DNA of 64,000 nucleotides from BD2-11 sp965115885 (GTDB lineage Bacteria > Gemmatimonadota > Gemmatimonadetes > Longimicrobiales > Gaopeijiaceae): positions 3,410,001 to 3,474,000 of the forward strand of contig OZ220479.1 in NCBI GenBank assembly GCA_965115885.1. The letters run 5' to 3'. A model generated the notes under the pieces. It was not told the DNA's origin. It saw only the letters and a program-made list of their open reading frames with translations, and did not search any database. Each line of letters opens with the position of its first letter. Position 1 is the stretch's first letter. Positions 15,246-24,614 of the stretch are shown piece by piece. Position numbers and translations under genes: made by a program.

Positions 15246-17699
15246 TCAACCTCCGCTCGGCGCGTCCTCCTCGACCGCGGCGGCGCTCTTCATCCGGAAC
15301 GCCTCGCTCTCGATCACGCCCATGACGAAGGCGGACATGCGGTTGTCCTCGGCGGCGGCCTTGCGCGCGATCTCGCGGATTTCGGGCTGATCGTAGTATT
15401 CCATCCGCCGCCCCAGCGCGTACGCCATCAGGTTCGCGGTGAAGTTGCGGATCAGCGGTTCGGGACGCCGGAGCAGCACGGTCCGGAGGTCCTGCGGGCT
15501 GGTCACGTCGCTGCCGTCGTAGAACTCGCCGCGCGTGTCGAGCGGCATCCCGTTCTCGCGGATGCGCCACTTGCCGGTCACGTCGAAGTTGTCCAGCGCG
15601 AGGCCGATCGGGTCCATGAACTGGTGGCAGGCGTTGCACACCGGGTTGGCGCGATGGCGCTCCATGCGCTCGCGCGTGGTCAGGACGGTGGTGCCCTCCA
15701 CCGCCTCGGTCTCCTCCAAGTCGGGAACGCCCGGAGGCGGGGGCGGGGGCGGCGTGCCCAGAATCACCTCCATCACCCACTTGCCGCGCAACACGGGGGA
15801 AGTGCGGTTGGCCACCGAGGTGAGCGTGAGCACGCTACCGTGGCCGAAGATGCCGGACCGGCGGTCGTCGGGGTAGGGGACCCGCTGGAACTCCTCTCCC
15901 ACGACCCCCGGAATGCCGTAGTGTTTCGCGAGCCGCTCGTTCACGAAGGTGTAGTCGGCGGTGTAGAGCTCGAGGAGGCTCCGGTCCTCCCGCACCAAGT
16001 TCATGAAGAGCAGCTCCGTCTCCCGCTTCATGGCGTCGGCCAGCTGCTGATGGTAGTCCGGGTACATGAGCCGGTCCGGATGCACCAAGTCCAGATCCTG
16101 CAGGCGCAACCACTGGGAGGCGAAGCGGGTGCCGAGCGCCTCGGAGCGCGGGTCGGCGAGCATGCGCCGGACTTGGCTCCGCAGGTTGTCGGAGAGCTCG
16201 CCGCGCTCCGCCAAGGCGGTCAGTTCCCGATCGGGCGGCGTACCCCACAGGAAGTACGAGAGCCGGCTGGCCAGAGCCAGCTCGCTGATGCGATAGCCGT
16301 CGCGCCCGCCGTCCGCGATCGGTTCGAAACGGAAGACGAAGTCGGGGCTGGCGAGAATCGCCTGCAACGCGAGACGCACGCCGGTCTCGAAGCCGCCCGC
16401 CTCTTCTCCCTGGCGGTAGAATTCCATGAGCTCGGCGGCGTCGAGCTCCGTGAGCGAGCGCCGGAACGCGGCGGCGCCGAGCCGGGTCACGATGCTGCGC
16501 GCGCACGCCTCCGCTTCCTGCGGAGCGGTGGGTCGGCAGGTGAAGATGCGCCGGCGCACCGGGTTTTCGGAGACGCCGGTCACCCGGAAGGGACCCGCAA
16601 CGGTCAGATCCTTGATGTGCGGAAGGGCGGTGATGCCGTACCCGTCCGCGCCGATGCGACGATCGGCCAGCGACCAGTCGTGGCGCGACATCAGATCGGG
16701 CACTGGTCCCTCGAACTGCTTGAGGAAGACGGCCGAGATCCGGTGCGGCCCGGCGGAGACGAAGAAGGACCCGCTCTCCTGATTCGCTCCGTTGGGATCG
16801 GCCACGTGCATGAACTGGTCGACGTTGAGCAACGCCACGCGCTCTCCGTCCACGGAGATTTCGATCTGCTCGCCTTGGGTGACGTTGCCGAAGAACTCCC
16901 CCGTGGTGGTGTGGTCGAAGGCCATCTCGACGCGATACTCGCCGTCGGCGGGAAAGTTGTGCAGGACGGAGATGCCGCCGCGAGTGCCGAAAGGCGCCCC
17001 GTCGACGCGCTCCCACTGGGAGAAGTAGCCGGACTTGGAGTACGTGACCTCGCTCGGGAGCGCCTCCAAGTTGCCGACTGCCAGCCGGCTGACCTCGGCG
17101 GCCGCCTTGAGGTAGGCGTCCATGAGCGTGGGGGAGAGCATCTGAACGTCGGCGATGTTGTCGAAGTTCGCGCTCTTGGTGTCGAGCGGCAGATACAGGC
17201 CGGCGTCGATCCCGAGCCCGAACAGATCCTCGACGGAGGCCTCGTACTCGGCGCGGTTGAGGCGCTGGAACGTGCGGCTGCCCGGGTTGGGGTTCCGCGC
17301 CGCAACTTCGTCCAAGGTGTTCTCCAGCGTCTCCACCAACGCCACCAGGGAGTCGCCGCCGGGACGCGGCATGCCCGGCGGCGGCATCATGCCGGCGCGC
17401 AACTTCACGATCATGCGCTCGGCGATCTGGGCGTTGTCGGCCGCATTCTCGACCTCGAAGCCCTGCAACGTGGTGTTGCCGGTCAGGAGGACGTCGTTGT
17501 GGCACACCACGCAGTACGTCCGGACCACATCGGTGAGACTCTCCGGGGCGGGATGCGACGCTCGCCCGGCGTCCGGCGGACGCGTGGGCGGGACCTCGGC
17601 CGCGGGCTCGGCGCCCGCTCCGTCCGCCCACGACGTCCCCGGGCCGCTCCCCGCGATGGCCACGCCGAAAACCGTCATGCCGGCGGCAAGTATCCTCAT
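15246..17699 (-). CDS. secreted DUF1587/DUF1592/DUF1588/DUF1585 cytochrome c-like protein
   Basis: This 817-residue exported protein is of the multi-DUF planctomycete-type cytochrome family. A signal peptide (MRILAAGMTVFGVAIAG) is followed by a haem motif CVVCH at residues 63-67. Next come the MMPPPGMPRP loop, FQRLNRAEYEASVEDLFGL (DUF1587), a carbohydrate-binding-like beta domain (DGEYRVEMAF), and DUF1592 (ASPDFVFRFE, SRLSYFLWGTPPDREL). DUF1588 follows with a second haem-type motif CNACHQFMDPIG, and DUF1585 at the end. The start at 17699 is preferred over 17744 because AGGAAAGG lies just upstream and the signal peptide starts there. In other bacteria the family sits next to DUF1552 proteins; none is present here. 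The function is unknown, probably periplasmic electron transfer or oxidative degradation. A promoter candidate lies at 17769-17798. Confidence 0.88.
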   Translation of the reverse strand: MRILAAGMTVFGVAIAGSGPGTSWADGAGAEPAAEVPPTRPPDAGRASHPAPESLTDVVRTYCVVCHNDVLLTGNTTLQGFEVENAADNAQIAERMIVKLRAGMMPPPGMPRPGGDSLVALVETLENTLDEVAARNPNPGSRTFQRLNRAEYEASVEDLFGLGIDAGLYLPLDTKSANFDNIADVQMLSPTLMDAYLKAAAEVSRLAVGNLEALPSEVTYSKSGYFSQWERVDGAPFGTRGGISVLHNFPADGEYRVEMAFDHTTTGEFFGNVTQGEQIEISVDGERVALLNVDQFMHVADPNGANQESGSFFVSAGPHRISAVFLKQFEGPVPDLMSRHDWSLADRRIGADGYGITALPHIKDLTVAGPFRVTGVSENPVRRRIFTCRPTAPQEAEACARSIVTRLGAAAFRRSLTELDAAELMEFYRQGEEAGGFETGVRLALQAILASPDFVFRFEPIADGGRDGYRISELALASRLSYFLWGTPPDRELTALAERGELSDNLRSQVRRMLADPRSEALGTRFASQWLRLQDLDLVHPDRLMYPDYHQQLADAMKRETELLFMNLVREDRSLLELYTADYTFVNERLAKHYGIPGVVGEEFQRVPYPDDRRSGIFGHGSVLTLTSVANRTSPVLRGKWVMEVILGTPPPPPPPGVPDLEETEAVEGTTVLTTRERMERHRANPVCNACHQFMDPIGLALDNFDVTGKWRIRENGMPLDTRGEFYDGSDVTSPQDLRTVLLRRPEPLIRNFTANLMAYALGRRMEYYDQPEIREIARKAAAEDNRMSAFVMGVIESEAFRMKSAAAVEEDAPSGG

Positions 17700-17768
17700 C
17701 GTGCCTTTCCTCGGGTGAAGCCAGCGAACCGCGTTGCGGCGCATCGGGCGTACCGACGCGAGGGTTCA

Positions 17769-17798
17769 AGTTAACGGAGCGGAACGGTTTCCTGTCAA
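17769..17798 (-). promoter_or_regulatory. promoter candidate of the DUF1592 gene
   Basis: On the minus strand TTGACA (17798-17793) is followed after 18 bp by TTAACT (17774-17769). It lies about 70 bp before the start codon, in a patch visibly poorer in GC than its flanks. Confidence 0.5.
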
Positions 17799-17799
17799 G

Positions 17800-18611
17800 C
17801 GCGGTTCCGCTTGCGCACCCGGTCCCAAGCGCCGACGAGACGGAAACCCGATCTGGCGGTCTTGCGCCGGAAGACCGCGGACCAGTCCCGACCGCGTCGC
17901 CGGTCCGCCCCCGATCCGACCGCAGGCGCCTCGATGAGGCATGGATCGCAGGCACCACGGAACGGGGCGCAACGGGCCTCGGGACGCCGCATCCGGCGCA
18001 TCGAGACCGCCGGGCGACGGGCGCTGCTCCGAGGAGTGGAGGAGAAGCGTACGGCCAAGCCCGTTATCTCGGCCCCGTTTCGCGGAACACGCCGGGCGGG
18101 GCGGACCGCTTGGCTCGACGGAGGACGGAAACTATCCTTGAATCGCGGTCGGGGAAGAGCGTCCCCGCGCGGGCTGGGCGGCAACCTCGACGGCGTCCTG
18201 CGCCGGGAACGGCGAGGAAGTGCACCCGCACGGTTCGAAGACGATGCCTCGGAGGTGTGGAACGCGATGCGATCAATGGACCGGAGGAGATGCAGCCCCG
18301 ACGCGGCCGCGGAAGGCGTCGTCGGCGGCGAGGCGGACGAGACGGTCGCCCGCGGCGGTGGCGGCCATCTTGGCGGGGAGCGGGGCGCCCTCGATGCGAT
18401 GCGCGTCGCATCGACGAGGTCGCCCGCGAACTCGTCGGCCCCCGACGGCCCTTCGCGCCGCCCGACGGCGTGCGGATAGCGGCGGCGGCGCGGACCTGCC
18501 GTGCGCTTTCCGGCCACCGGACCGCCTCGCGGGCTTCGGGAGAATCGAGAACAGGATCGAGACGCGCTTTCCTCGCTCGGCGACGGCTGACGGCCAAGGG
18601 TTGAGTTCGGA
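17800..18611. other. 812-bp region without a supportable gene
   Basis: Open frames here on both strands are Arg/Pro/Ala-rich and show no family-like motifs. One minus-strand stretch near 18290-18400 reads more like protein (AKMAATAAGDRLVRLAADD) but is not sustained in one frame, so it could be gene decay. No promoter for cruF was identified with confidence. Confidence 0.4.
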
Positions 18612-19415
18612 GTGTCCGCGTCGACTCGAGTGGACAAGTTCGGCCTCGCCGCTCTCGTCCTGTTCTCCATGGCTTCGGTCGCCGGGTACGCCACCTTCGG
18701 ACGGCATCCCGAGTTGCTCGGCAGGTTCCCCTCGTCCGCCGACTTCTTTCCGCATGCCTTCGCGGTTTTCGCCCGGGGACACGTCCTCGTCGCGTTCGCG
18801 GCGCTGTCGGCCTCGCTGTCGATCCGCGTCGGATGGCGATGGCTGCCGGGGCTGGGGGTCGCGGCCGGACTGTCGCTGGGTTCCGAACTCCTGGGCACAT
18901 CCACGGGATTCCCGTTCAGCGGCTATCGCTACACCGATCTTCTGGGCTACCAAGTGGCCGGGCTGGTCCCTCTCTTGATTCCGGTGAGCTGGTTCACGAT
19001 GGCGTTCCCTTCCTACGTCGTCGCGTGCGGCATGGCCACTCGGCGATGGGCGCGCTGGGGGATCGGGGCTCTCCTGCTGACGATCTGGGATCTGACGCTC
19101 GACCCCGCGATGAGTTCGCTGACGAGATACTGGGTGTGGGAGACGCCCGGGCCGTACTACGGGATGCCGCTCGTCAACTTGGCGGGGTGGTTCGGCACCG
19201 GGGCGGCGATCATGGCCGGATTCGACTGGGTGCAGGCGGACAAGGTGGTCGACCGCATCCCCGCCACGCTGATGGAGACGTACTATCTCGTGGTGCTGTC
19301 CTTGTCGCTTGCGATGACGCTGGCGGGTGGATACTGGGGAGCGGCGGCCGCCACGGCGGCGGCGCTGGCTTCGGTGAAGGGGGGACAGCGATGGCTGGCG
19401 CCCGGCACGCGCTGA
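18612..19415 (+). CDS. cruF: carotenoid biosynthesis membrane protein (CruF-type hydratase)
   Basis: This 267-residue integral membrane protein has about seven hydrophobic segments and belongs to the CruF/DUF422 family of carotenoid 1,2-hydratases. Such enzymes add water to the end double bond of linear or monocyclic carotenoids. Family features seen include GSELLGTSTGFPFSGYRYTD, LIPVSWFTMAFPSYV and a TIWDLTLDPAMSSLTRYW segment whose acidic and aromatic residues lie in the conserved core. The start codon is GTG 18612. The gene overlaps the prenyl/phytoene synthase fusion by 25 bp and is followed by crtI, so the three form an operon for an acyclic or monocyclic hydroxylated carotenoid. The final product cannot be inferred because no cyclase or CruG is in view. 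Confidence 0.82.
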   Translation: MSASTRVDKFGLAALVLFSMASVAGYATFGRHPELLGRFPSSADFFPHAFAVFARGHVLVAFAALSASLSIRVGWRWLPGLGVAAGLSLGSELLGTSTGFPFSGYRYTDLLGYQVAGLVPLLIPVSWFTMAFPSYVVACGMATRRWARWGIGALLLTIWDLTLDPAMSSLTRYWVWETPGPYYGMPLVNLAGWFGTGAAIMAGFDWVQADKVVDRIPATLMETYYLVVLSLSLAMTLAGGYWGAAAATAAALASVKGGQRWLAPGTR

Positions 19416-21361
19416 AGCGGGGCGATCTCGTCGAAACCGGGCTCGCGAGGGCCCGCGAGATTGCCTCCGAACAGGGGGTTTTCGTCCCTCCCCCGCGTGG
19501 AAAGCTGTTGCGTCCCCTCACAGGGCTGGCCTTTCTGCCCCCCCGGGAGCGCGACCGCCCCTCCGCACGCTTCTGGTTGGGTTGCATGGCCGTGCAGATG
19601 GTGCACGAAGCGTCTCTCCATCACGACGACGTCCTCGACCACGGCACCCGGCGACGAGGAGCCTCGTCGCTGCTGGGTGCTCAGGGCGCGAAGGCTGCGC
19701 TCCTGGCGGGCGATCTTTCGCTGACGAAAAGCTATCGCGTGGCGTGGATGACCCGATCGGAGGAGTTCTCGACCGCCTTTGCGGAGGCGGTGGAAGCCAC
19801 CGTGCAGGGCGAGAAAATGCAGAGGGAGGTGGCGGCGCGCGGTTGTCCGCTGGAGGGGTACGAGGAGGTGGCGCGGGCCAAGAGCGGCGCACTGTTCGGG
19901 GCGGCGGCGGGGCTGGCGGGCTGGCTGACCGAAGGCACGGCCTTCGAGTCGGCGCGCGAGCTCGGCGTCGAAGTCGGCGCGTTCTACCAGTGGGTGGACG
20001 ACTTCCTCGACTACTGTCCCTCGGACGACACCGGAAAACCGAAGCTGCAGGACTTCGGGAACCGGGTGTGGACCTCCGTGCTCGGCGACCGCGGGTCCGG
20101 GTGGTTCGATCGCTCTCCCGAGGAAGCGGTGCGGGAGTTTTTCATGCCGCAGGGGGCCGGCGCGTCCGCGCCTTCGATGGCGCACGAAGCCGTCGGTCGT
20201 CTCCGCGTGCGGGGCGCGCAGCTGACGAGCAGGCTTCGAGCCGTCCAGGTGGACTCGACTCTGATCGACGTCGTTCGCGGATGGATCGAGCGTTGCGAGC
20301 GGGCGGCACGCGACGGCGCCCGTCGGCTCGGCGCCGGGACCGACCCCCTGAAGGGATCCCGCTTCCCCCTCTCCGGCGCCGCTCCCGCGACCGAGGGCGC
20401 CACGCCTCCCTCGACCACGACGATCGCCGCCATCGCGGGTCGCGCCCACGCACTGGGGCCCAGACCGATGTGGGGCCGCTACTTCGCACGCCACAGCCGA
20501 AGCTTTTCCTTCGCCGCCCGCCTCTTCTCGTCGACGCAGCGCGGAAGAGTGCGCGAGATCTACGCTTGGTGCCGGTTCACGGACGATCTGGTCGACGAGG
20601 CCGTCGCACCGGGCACTCGACTGCATCGTACGCTGGACGCCTGGACCGAGATCTGCCGGGCGGCGTACGACGGCGACGCGACCGGCATCGTCCTGGCCGA
20701 TGCGGTCATGCGCCGGACGGCCGACGACGGCATACCGTTCGATCTGTGCTCCGAAATCATCGAGGGCGTACGCATGGACATCGAGCCGCGCGCGTACCGG
20801 AACATGAGCGAACTGCGGCTCTACACGCACCGGGTGGCCTCGGTGGTCGGCGCTTGGCTCACGCGTTCCTTCGGCGTGCGCGACGGATGGGTGATCGAGC
20901 GCGCTCGCGCCCTGGGCCACGCGATGCAGCTGACCAACATCGTCCGCGACGTCGGCGAGGACCTCCGGCGCGGTCGGCTCTATCTCCCCCTGGACCGCAT
21001 GGCGGCCCATGGAGTGAGCCGGGAATCGCTTTCGGACGCTCAGGCGCGGTTGCCCGACGAAAGGGGACTCCCGGCCGGTTACGCCGGACTCCTGGAAGAG
21101 CTCATGGCCGTCGCCGAAACCGCCTACGCCGACGCCTACGAAGCCATGCCCCACCTGCCGACGTCCTTTCAGCGCGCGGTGGCGGTCGCGGCGCAGGTCT
21201 ATCAGGGGATCCACGGACAGGTGCGCGCCAACGCATACGACAACCTGAGCCGACGCGCCCGCACCTCCCTGCCCGCCAAGATTCTACTCGCCCACCGCGG
21301 ATACCGCCGGTTGCGGGCGGAGCGGCGCCTTCTGGAGGCGCGGTCTTTGGCGCGCCTCTAG
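19391..21361 (+). CDS. fused polyprenyl diphosphate synthase / phytoene synthase
   Basis: This single 656-residue frame joins two enzymes. Residues 1 to about 310 are a trans-prenyl synthase with both Asp-rich motifs, DDVLD at 79-83 and DDFLD at 203-207, expected to make geranylgeranyl diphosphate. A loop rich in Pro, Thr and Ala follows near 320-355. From about residue 358 the chain is a phytoene synthase: GRYFARHSRSFSFAARLF, the first motif DDLVDE at 398-403, and the second NIVRDVGEDLRRGRLYLP with Asp 520 and Asp 524. Together they would channel C5/C15 units to phytoene. There is no frameshift or stop between the domains, and the linker is in frame. The ATG lies inside the end of cruF, indicating tight coupling. 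The prenyl part is on the short side and could have reduced activity or specialised chain length. Confidence 0.85.
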   Translation: MAGARHALKRGDLVETGLARAREIASEQGVFVPPPRGKLLRPLTGLAFLPPRERDRPSARFWLGCMAVQMVHEASLHHDDVLDHGTRRRGASSLLGAQGAKAALLAGDLSLTKSYRVAWMTRSEEFSTAFAEAVEATVQGEKMQREVAARGCPLEGYEEVARAKSGALFGAAAGLAGWLTEGTAFESARELGVEVGAFYQWVDDFLDYCPSDDTGKPKLQDFGNRVWTSVLGDRGSGWFDRSPEEAVREFFMPQGAGASAPSMAHEAVGRLRVRGAQLTSRLRAVQVDSTLIDVVRGWIERCERAARDGARRLGAGTDPLKGSRFPLSGAAPATEGATPPSTTTIAAIAGRAHALGPRPMWGRYFARHSRSFSFAARLFSSTQRGRVREIYAWCRFTDDLVDEAVAPGTRLHRTLDAWTEICRAAYDGDATGIVLADAVMRRTADDGIPFDLCSEIIEGVRMDIEPRAYRNMSELRLYTHRVASVVGAWLTRSFGVRDGWVIERARALGHAMQLTNIVRDVGEDLRRGRLYLPLDRMAAHGVSRESLSDAQARLPDERGLPAGYAGLLEELMAVAETAYADAYEAMPHLPTSFQRAVAVAAQVYQGIHGQVRANAYDNLSRRARTSLPAKILLAHRGYRRLRAERRLLEARSLARL

Positions 21362-21375
21362 GGATCCCGCGCTTC

Positions 21376-22962
21376 ATGGCTTCCAGGATCGGAGAACGCA
21401 CCGACGGCGCGGCCTTTCGCCCCCGTCCACGAGGCCCCGATGGCGACGGGACGCTGCGGGCCGTCGTCGTCGGAAGCGGTTTCGGGGGGCTTGCGGCCGC
21501 GATCCGCCTTCAAGCGGCGGGGGTCTCCACCACGCTCGTCGAACGGCGCGGGCAACTGGGGGGGCGAGCCGGGCAAATGCGCCGCGGCGGATACGTGTTC
21601 GACACGGGTCCCAGTCTCATCACGGCGCCCTCGATCATCGAGGACCTTTTCCGGACGGCGAGACGACGGATGCGCGACTACGTCTCTCTGACGCGTCTGG
21701 ATCCCTTCTATCGGGTTTGGTTTCACGACGGCACGTGGCTCGACTACACTTCCGATCTGGAACGCATGAAGGCGTCGATGGCGAAGTTCCACCCCTCGGA
21801 CGCGGCCGGGTTGGAGGACTTTTTCGCCGACGTCCGACCCATTTACGATGCCGTCATGGTCCGAGGGCTGGGCGCTCGCCCCCTGGACACCATCCCCGCC
21901 ATGGCTCGGCTCGCTCCCCGTATGGCTCGCCTGAACGCTTGGCGGCCGGTCGCCCGCTATGTCGAGCGCCGCTTCCGCAATTGGCGACACCGGTTCCTGT
22001 TCTCGTTCCACCCGCTGTTCCTGGGCGGCAACCCGTTCCGCGCTCCGTCCATCTTCCTCATGATCCCGTACTTGGAGCAACAAGGCGGCGTCTGGTACGC
22101 ACGGGGCGGGATGTACAGCCTCGTGACCGCACTGGGGCGCGTCTTCCGCGAGCTCGGCGGCGCGGTGCGCACGGAAACCCCTGCGTTGCGGGTGGCGGTG
22201 CGCGGGCGGCGGGTGAATGGGGTTCGGGTCGGGGGGGCGGGAGCGGTCGGCGAAGCGGAGTCCCTTCTGCCCGCCGAAATCGTGGTGAGCAACGCGGACG
22301 TCGGGCACACGTACGGTCGACTGCTGGGTCACGTGGGTCGGCGGCGCTGGACCGACCGGCGTCTCGCGCGCGTGCATCAATCGATGAGTTGCTTTCTCCT
22401 CTATCTCGGGGTCCGCAGGCGATACCCCCAACTGACGCACCACACCATCATCGTCGGTCCCCGTTACCGGGGCCTCGTGCGCGACATCTTCGAGACGAAA
22501 ACGCTGGCCGGCGACTTCAGCATGTACGTGCACACGCCCTCCCGCACCGACCCCTCGATGGCACCTCCGGGATGCGAAAGCATGTACGTCCTGGTCCCCG
22601 TCCCGAACGCCGCCTCCGGAATCGACTGGGCGACGGAGGCTCCGCGCATGACGCATCGCGTCCTGGACGCCCTCGAGGCGTGGGGGCTCGAGGAACTGAG
22701 GGACGCGATCGAGGTGCGGGAAACCTTCACGCCCGACGACTTCGAGGGCCAGTTCGGCGCCACCCTGGGCAACGCCTTCGGAATCGAGCCCCGTCTGACC
22801 CAGACGGCTTGGTTTCGACCGCACAACCGGAGCGAGGAGGTGAAGGGTCTCTACCTCGTAGGCGCGAGCACCCATCCCGGTGCGGGCGTTCCCGGCGTCA
22901 TCCTTTCGGCCGAGGCGACCTGCCACGCGGTCGCCCAGGACTTCGGACTGGAACCCCCCTGA
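21376..22962 (+). CDS. crtI: phytoene desaturase CrtI
   Basis: This 528-residue FAD-dependent oxidoreductase is of CrtI length. The dinucleotide-binding motif VVVGSGFGGLAAAIRL starts at residue 30, followed by ERRGQLGGRAG and the DTGPSLI signature. The substrate region contains FSFHPLFLGGNPFRAPS and GGVWYARGGMYSLVTALG. The C-terminal GLYLVGASTHPGAGVPGV motif closes the FAD site. It would desaturate phytoene toward lycopene or a related acyclic product at the membrane. The first 25 residues before the FAD motif are poorly conserved. The gene starts 14 bp after the synthase fusion and is the last gene of the operon; a small hairpin lies downstream at 23042-23058. Confidence 0.92.
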   Translation: MASRIGERTDGAAFRPRPRGPDGDGTLRAVVVGSGFGGLAAAIRLQAAGVSTTLVERRGQLGGRAGQMRRGGYVFDTGPSLITAPSIIEDLFRTARRRMRDYVSLTRLDPFYRVWFHDGTWLDYTSDLERMKASMAKFHPSDAAGLEDFFADVRPIYDAVMVRGLGARPLDTIPAMARLAPRMARLNAWRPVARYVERRFRNWRHRFLFSFHPLFLGGNPFRAPSIFLMIPYLEQQGGVWYARGGMYSLVTALGRVFRELGGAVRTETPALRVAVRGRRVNGVRVGGAGAVGEAESLLPAEIVVSNADVGHTYGRLLGHVGRRRWTDRRLARVHQSMSCFLLYLGVRRRYPQLTHHTIIVGPRYRGLVRDIFETKTLAGDFSMYVHTPSRTDPSMAPPGCESMYVLVPVPNAASGIDWATEAPRMTHRVLDALEAWGLEELRDAIEVRETFTPDDFEGQFGATLGNAFGIEPRLTQTAWFRPHNRSEEVKGLYLVGASTHPGAGVPGVILSAEATCHAVAQDFGLEPP

Positions 22963-23041
22963 TCCACGCTCCTCGACGACGGCCCGCGTCGCGGGACTTT
23001 CCCCACCGGCAGACGAAGCGCCGCGGCGCCGGCGACCCGGA

Positions 23042-23058
23042 GCCCGCGCTCCGCGGGC
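23042..23058. terminator. small hairpin between crtI and the Nramp-like gene
   Basis: GCCCGCG and CGCGGGC form a perfect 7-bp stem with a 3-nt loop in the 194-bp space between two convergent genes. Position suggests a terminator; there is no T run. Confidence 0.35.
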
Positions 23059-23156
23059 GCCCGCCGCGCATCCGCGCGACGTTCCCGCCGCCCCGAAACC
23101 GCCATTCCGCTCGGCCGTCGACGCTCGCGCCTGACGGGCGCTCCGGGACGGCCCGA

Positions 23157-24614
23157 TCAGAACCTCGCGAAGACCAGCGCCACGCTCACCCCGGTGAAGA
23201 CGATCAAGCAGATCCAGCCGAACCATCGCGCGAACGCGGAGGGGTGGAAGTAGCGGTCCTCCTTCGGAATCACCGCTAGGCAATATCGGAGGTTCAGGAA
23301 GAAGATCACCGGGGCGACGAACAGAGCCAGCGCCGAGGACACGAGCACTAGGTACACGGGGCGGGGCAGACCCGCGATCACCGCGGTCGAGCCCACCAAC
23401 GAGTAGATCATGGTGGCCCGGTAGACGTTGTACTCGGAGAACCGGCCCGGAAGCTTGCGGTCGATGCCGGACGCGCGGGCCGTGCCGCGGAAGAGGTTGC
23501 GACAGCACGCGCCCACGATCCTCGGCCAGCCGTCGAAGTAGTTGAAGGCGGTCGAGAAGGTGGCCGCGAAGGCGCCGACCATGAACAGCCCCATCATGTT
23601 CGGGCCCATCGAGTTGGTGAAGATGCCCGCGATCTCGCCCATCACCGCCGTCCCTTCCACCGCGTTGGGGTAGAGCCACACCGCCGCCAGGAGCATGAAC
23701 ACGGCGGCCATCAAAAACGAGACCGCATGCCCCAGGCGGAAATCCCAGAGACCGATTCGGAACCAGCGCCGACAGTACTCCCGGGCGCGCGCGGGCAGAC
23801 GCTCGGTGCGCACCGTGAGGTCGTCGAGGGAGGGGCGAAAGGCGTCGAAGGAGCGCGCGAGTCCGAGTTCCTCCATACGGTCGCGGATTCTGCTCATACC
23901 GACCTTCTTGGCTTTTCCCCACTCCGATGCCTGCAGCGAGACGTCCACGCCGGTGGGGAGCAGACCGACCAAAGCGGCGACGACCAACCAGGATCCGTCC
24001 GGAATCTCGACCAGGAAGAAAGCCCCCATCTCCGCGAGCGGGGCGGGTTCGTACGCGTACACCGCCAGCGTGGACGCCACCATGACGGCCGCCAGGACCT
24101 TGGCGGAATTCTCGACCGCCTCGTAGCGCCCGTAGAGCAGGACGGCCACCGACGCCACCCCCAGCGTCACCGCGATCCCGGTGAGCGAGAAGGGCCAGCC
24201 GAGAACCTCCGAGGCGACGTAGTACACGACCGCAGCCGCAGCGACCAAACGTCCCGCCTGCCCGATCGCGCACTGGATCAGGGTCATCGTCAGCACGTAC
24301 CAGAGCGGCCACTTTCGGGGGGCGGTGGCGTACGCCTCGATCAGGCTCTTCCCGGTCGCGTTGGTGAAGCGGAACGCCGCCTCGAAGGCGTAGTACTTCA
24401 GGACGTAGGCCACGGGCAGACACCACAGCAACGCGTACGCGAAGCGCCCCCCTGCCGTCGGTGCCGTGACCAGATGGCTGGTGCCTATCCCGGTCATCAT
24501 CAGGATGATCCCCGGTCCGAAGTGCCGGAGCAGTCCGCGCACCGAACGATCGGGCAGCTCCAGGTCGTCGAATTCGGAGGATTCCGGGGTGGAGCTATCG
24601 GGATTCCGGTCCAT
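23157..24614 (-). CDS. Nramp-family transporter, atypical metal site
   Basis: This 485-residue membrane protein has about eleven hydrophobic segments and overall Nramp (divalent metal transporter) architecture, starting LLRHFGPGIILMMTGIGTSH. The DPGN motif that binds metal in helix 1 of classical Nramp proteins is replaced by GTSHLVTAP. The helix-6 region near LVGLLPTGVDVSLQASEWGK lacks the usual M-P-H. It therefore probably does not carry manganese or iron in the standard way; a related branch carries other cations or unknown substrates. A charged cytoplasmic loop (KAKKVGMSRIRDRMEEL) separates the bundles. I set the start at 24614 because conserved sequence begins soon after; upstream sequence is non-conserved. 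It stands alone. Confidence 0.75.
   Translation of the reverse strand: MDRNPDSSTPESSEFDDLELPDRSVRGLLRHFGPGIILMMTGIGTSHLVTAPTAGGRFAYALLWCLPVAYVLKYYAFEAAFRFTNATGKSLIEAYATAPRKWPLWYVLTMTLIQCAIGQAGRLVAAAAVVYYVASEVLGWPFSLTGIAVTLGVASVAVLLYGRYEAVENSAKVLAAVMVASTLAVYAYEPAPLAEMGAFFLVEIPDGSWLVVAALVGLLPTGVDVSLQASEWGKAKKVGMSRIRDRMEELGLARSFDAFRPSLDDLTVRTERLPARAREYCRRWFRIGLWDFRLGHAVSFLMAAVFMLLAAVWLYPNAVEGTAVMGEIAGIFTNSMGPNMMGLFMVGAFAATFSTAFNYFDGWPRIVGACCRNLFRGTARASGIDRKLPGRFSEYNVYRATMIYSLVGSTAVIAGLPRPVYLVLVSSALALFVAPVIFFLNLRYCLAVIPKEDRYFHPSAFARWFGWICLIVFTGVSVALVFARF

Noticed and set aside
15165..17774. Plus-strand open frame of 869 codons opposite the DUF1592 gene
   Set aside because: It is antisense to a recognisable cytochrome with two CxxCH motifs; the translated product is low-complexity His/Arg/Gly-rich.
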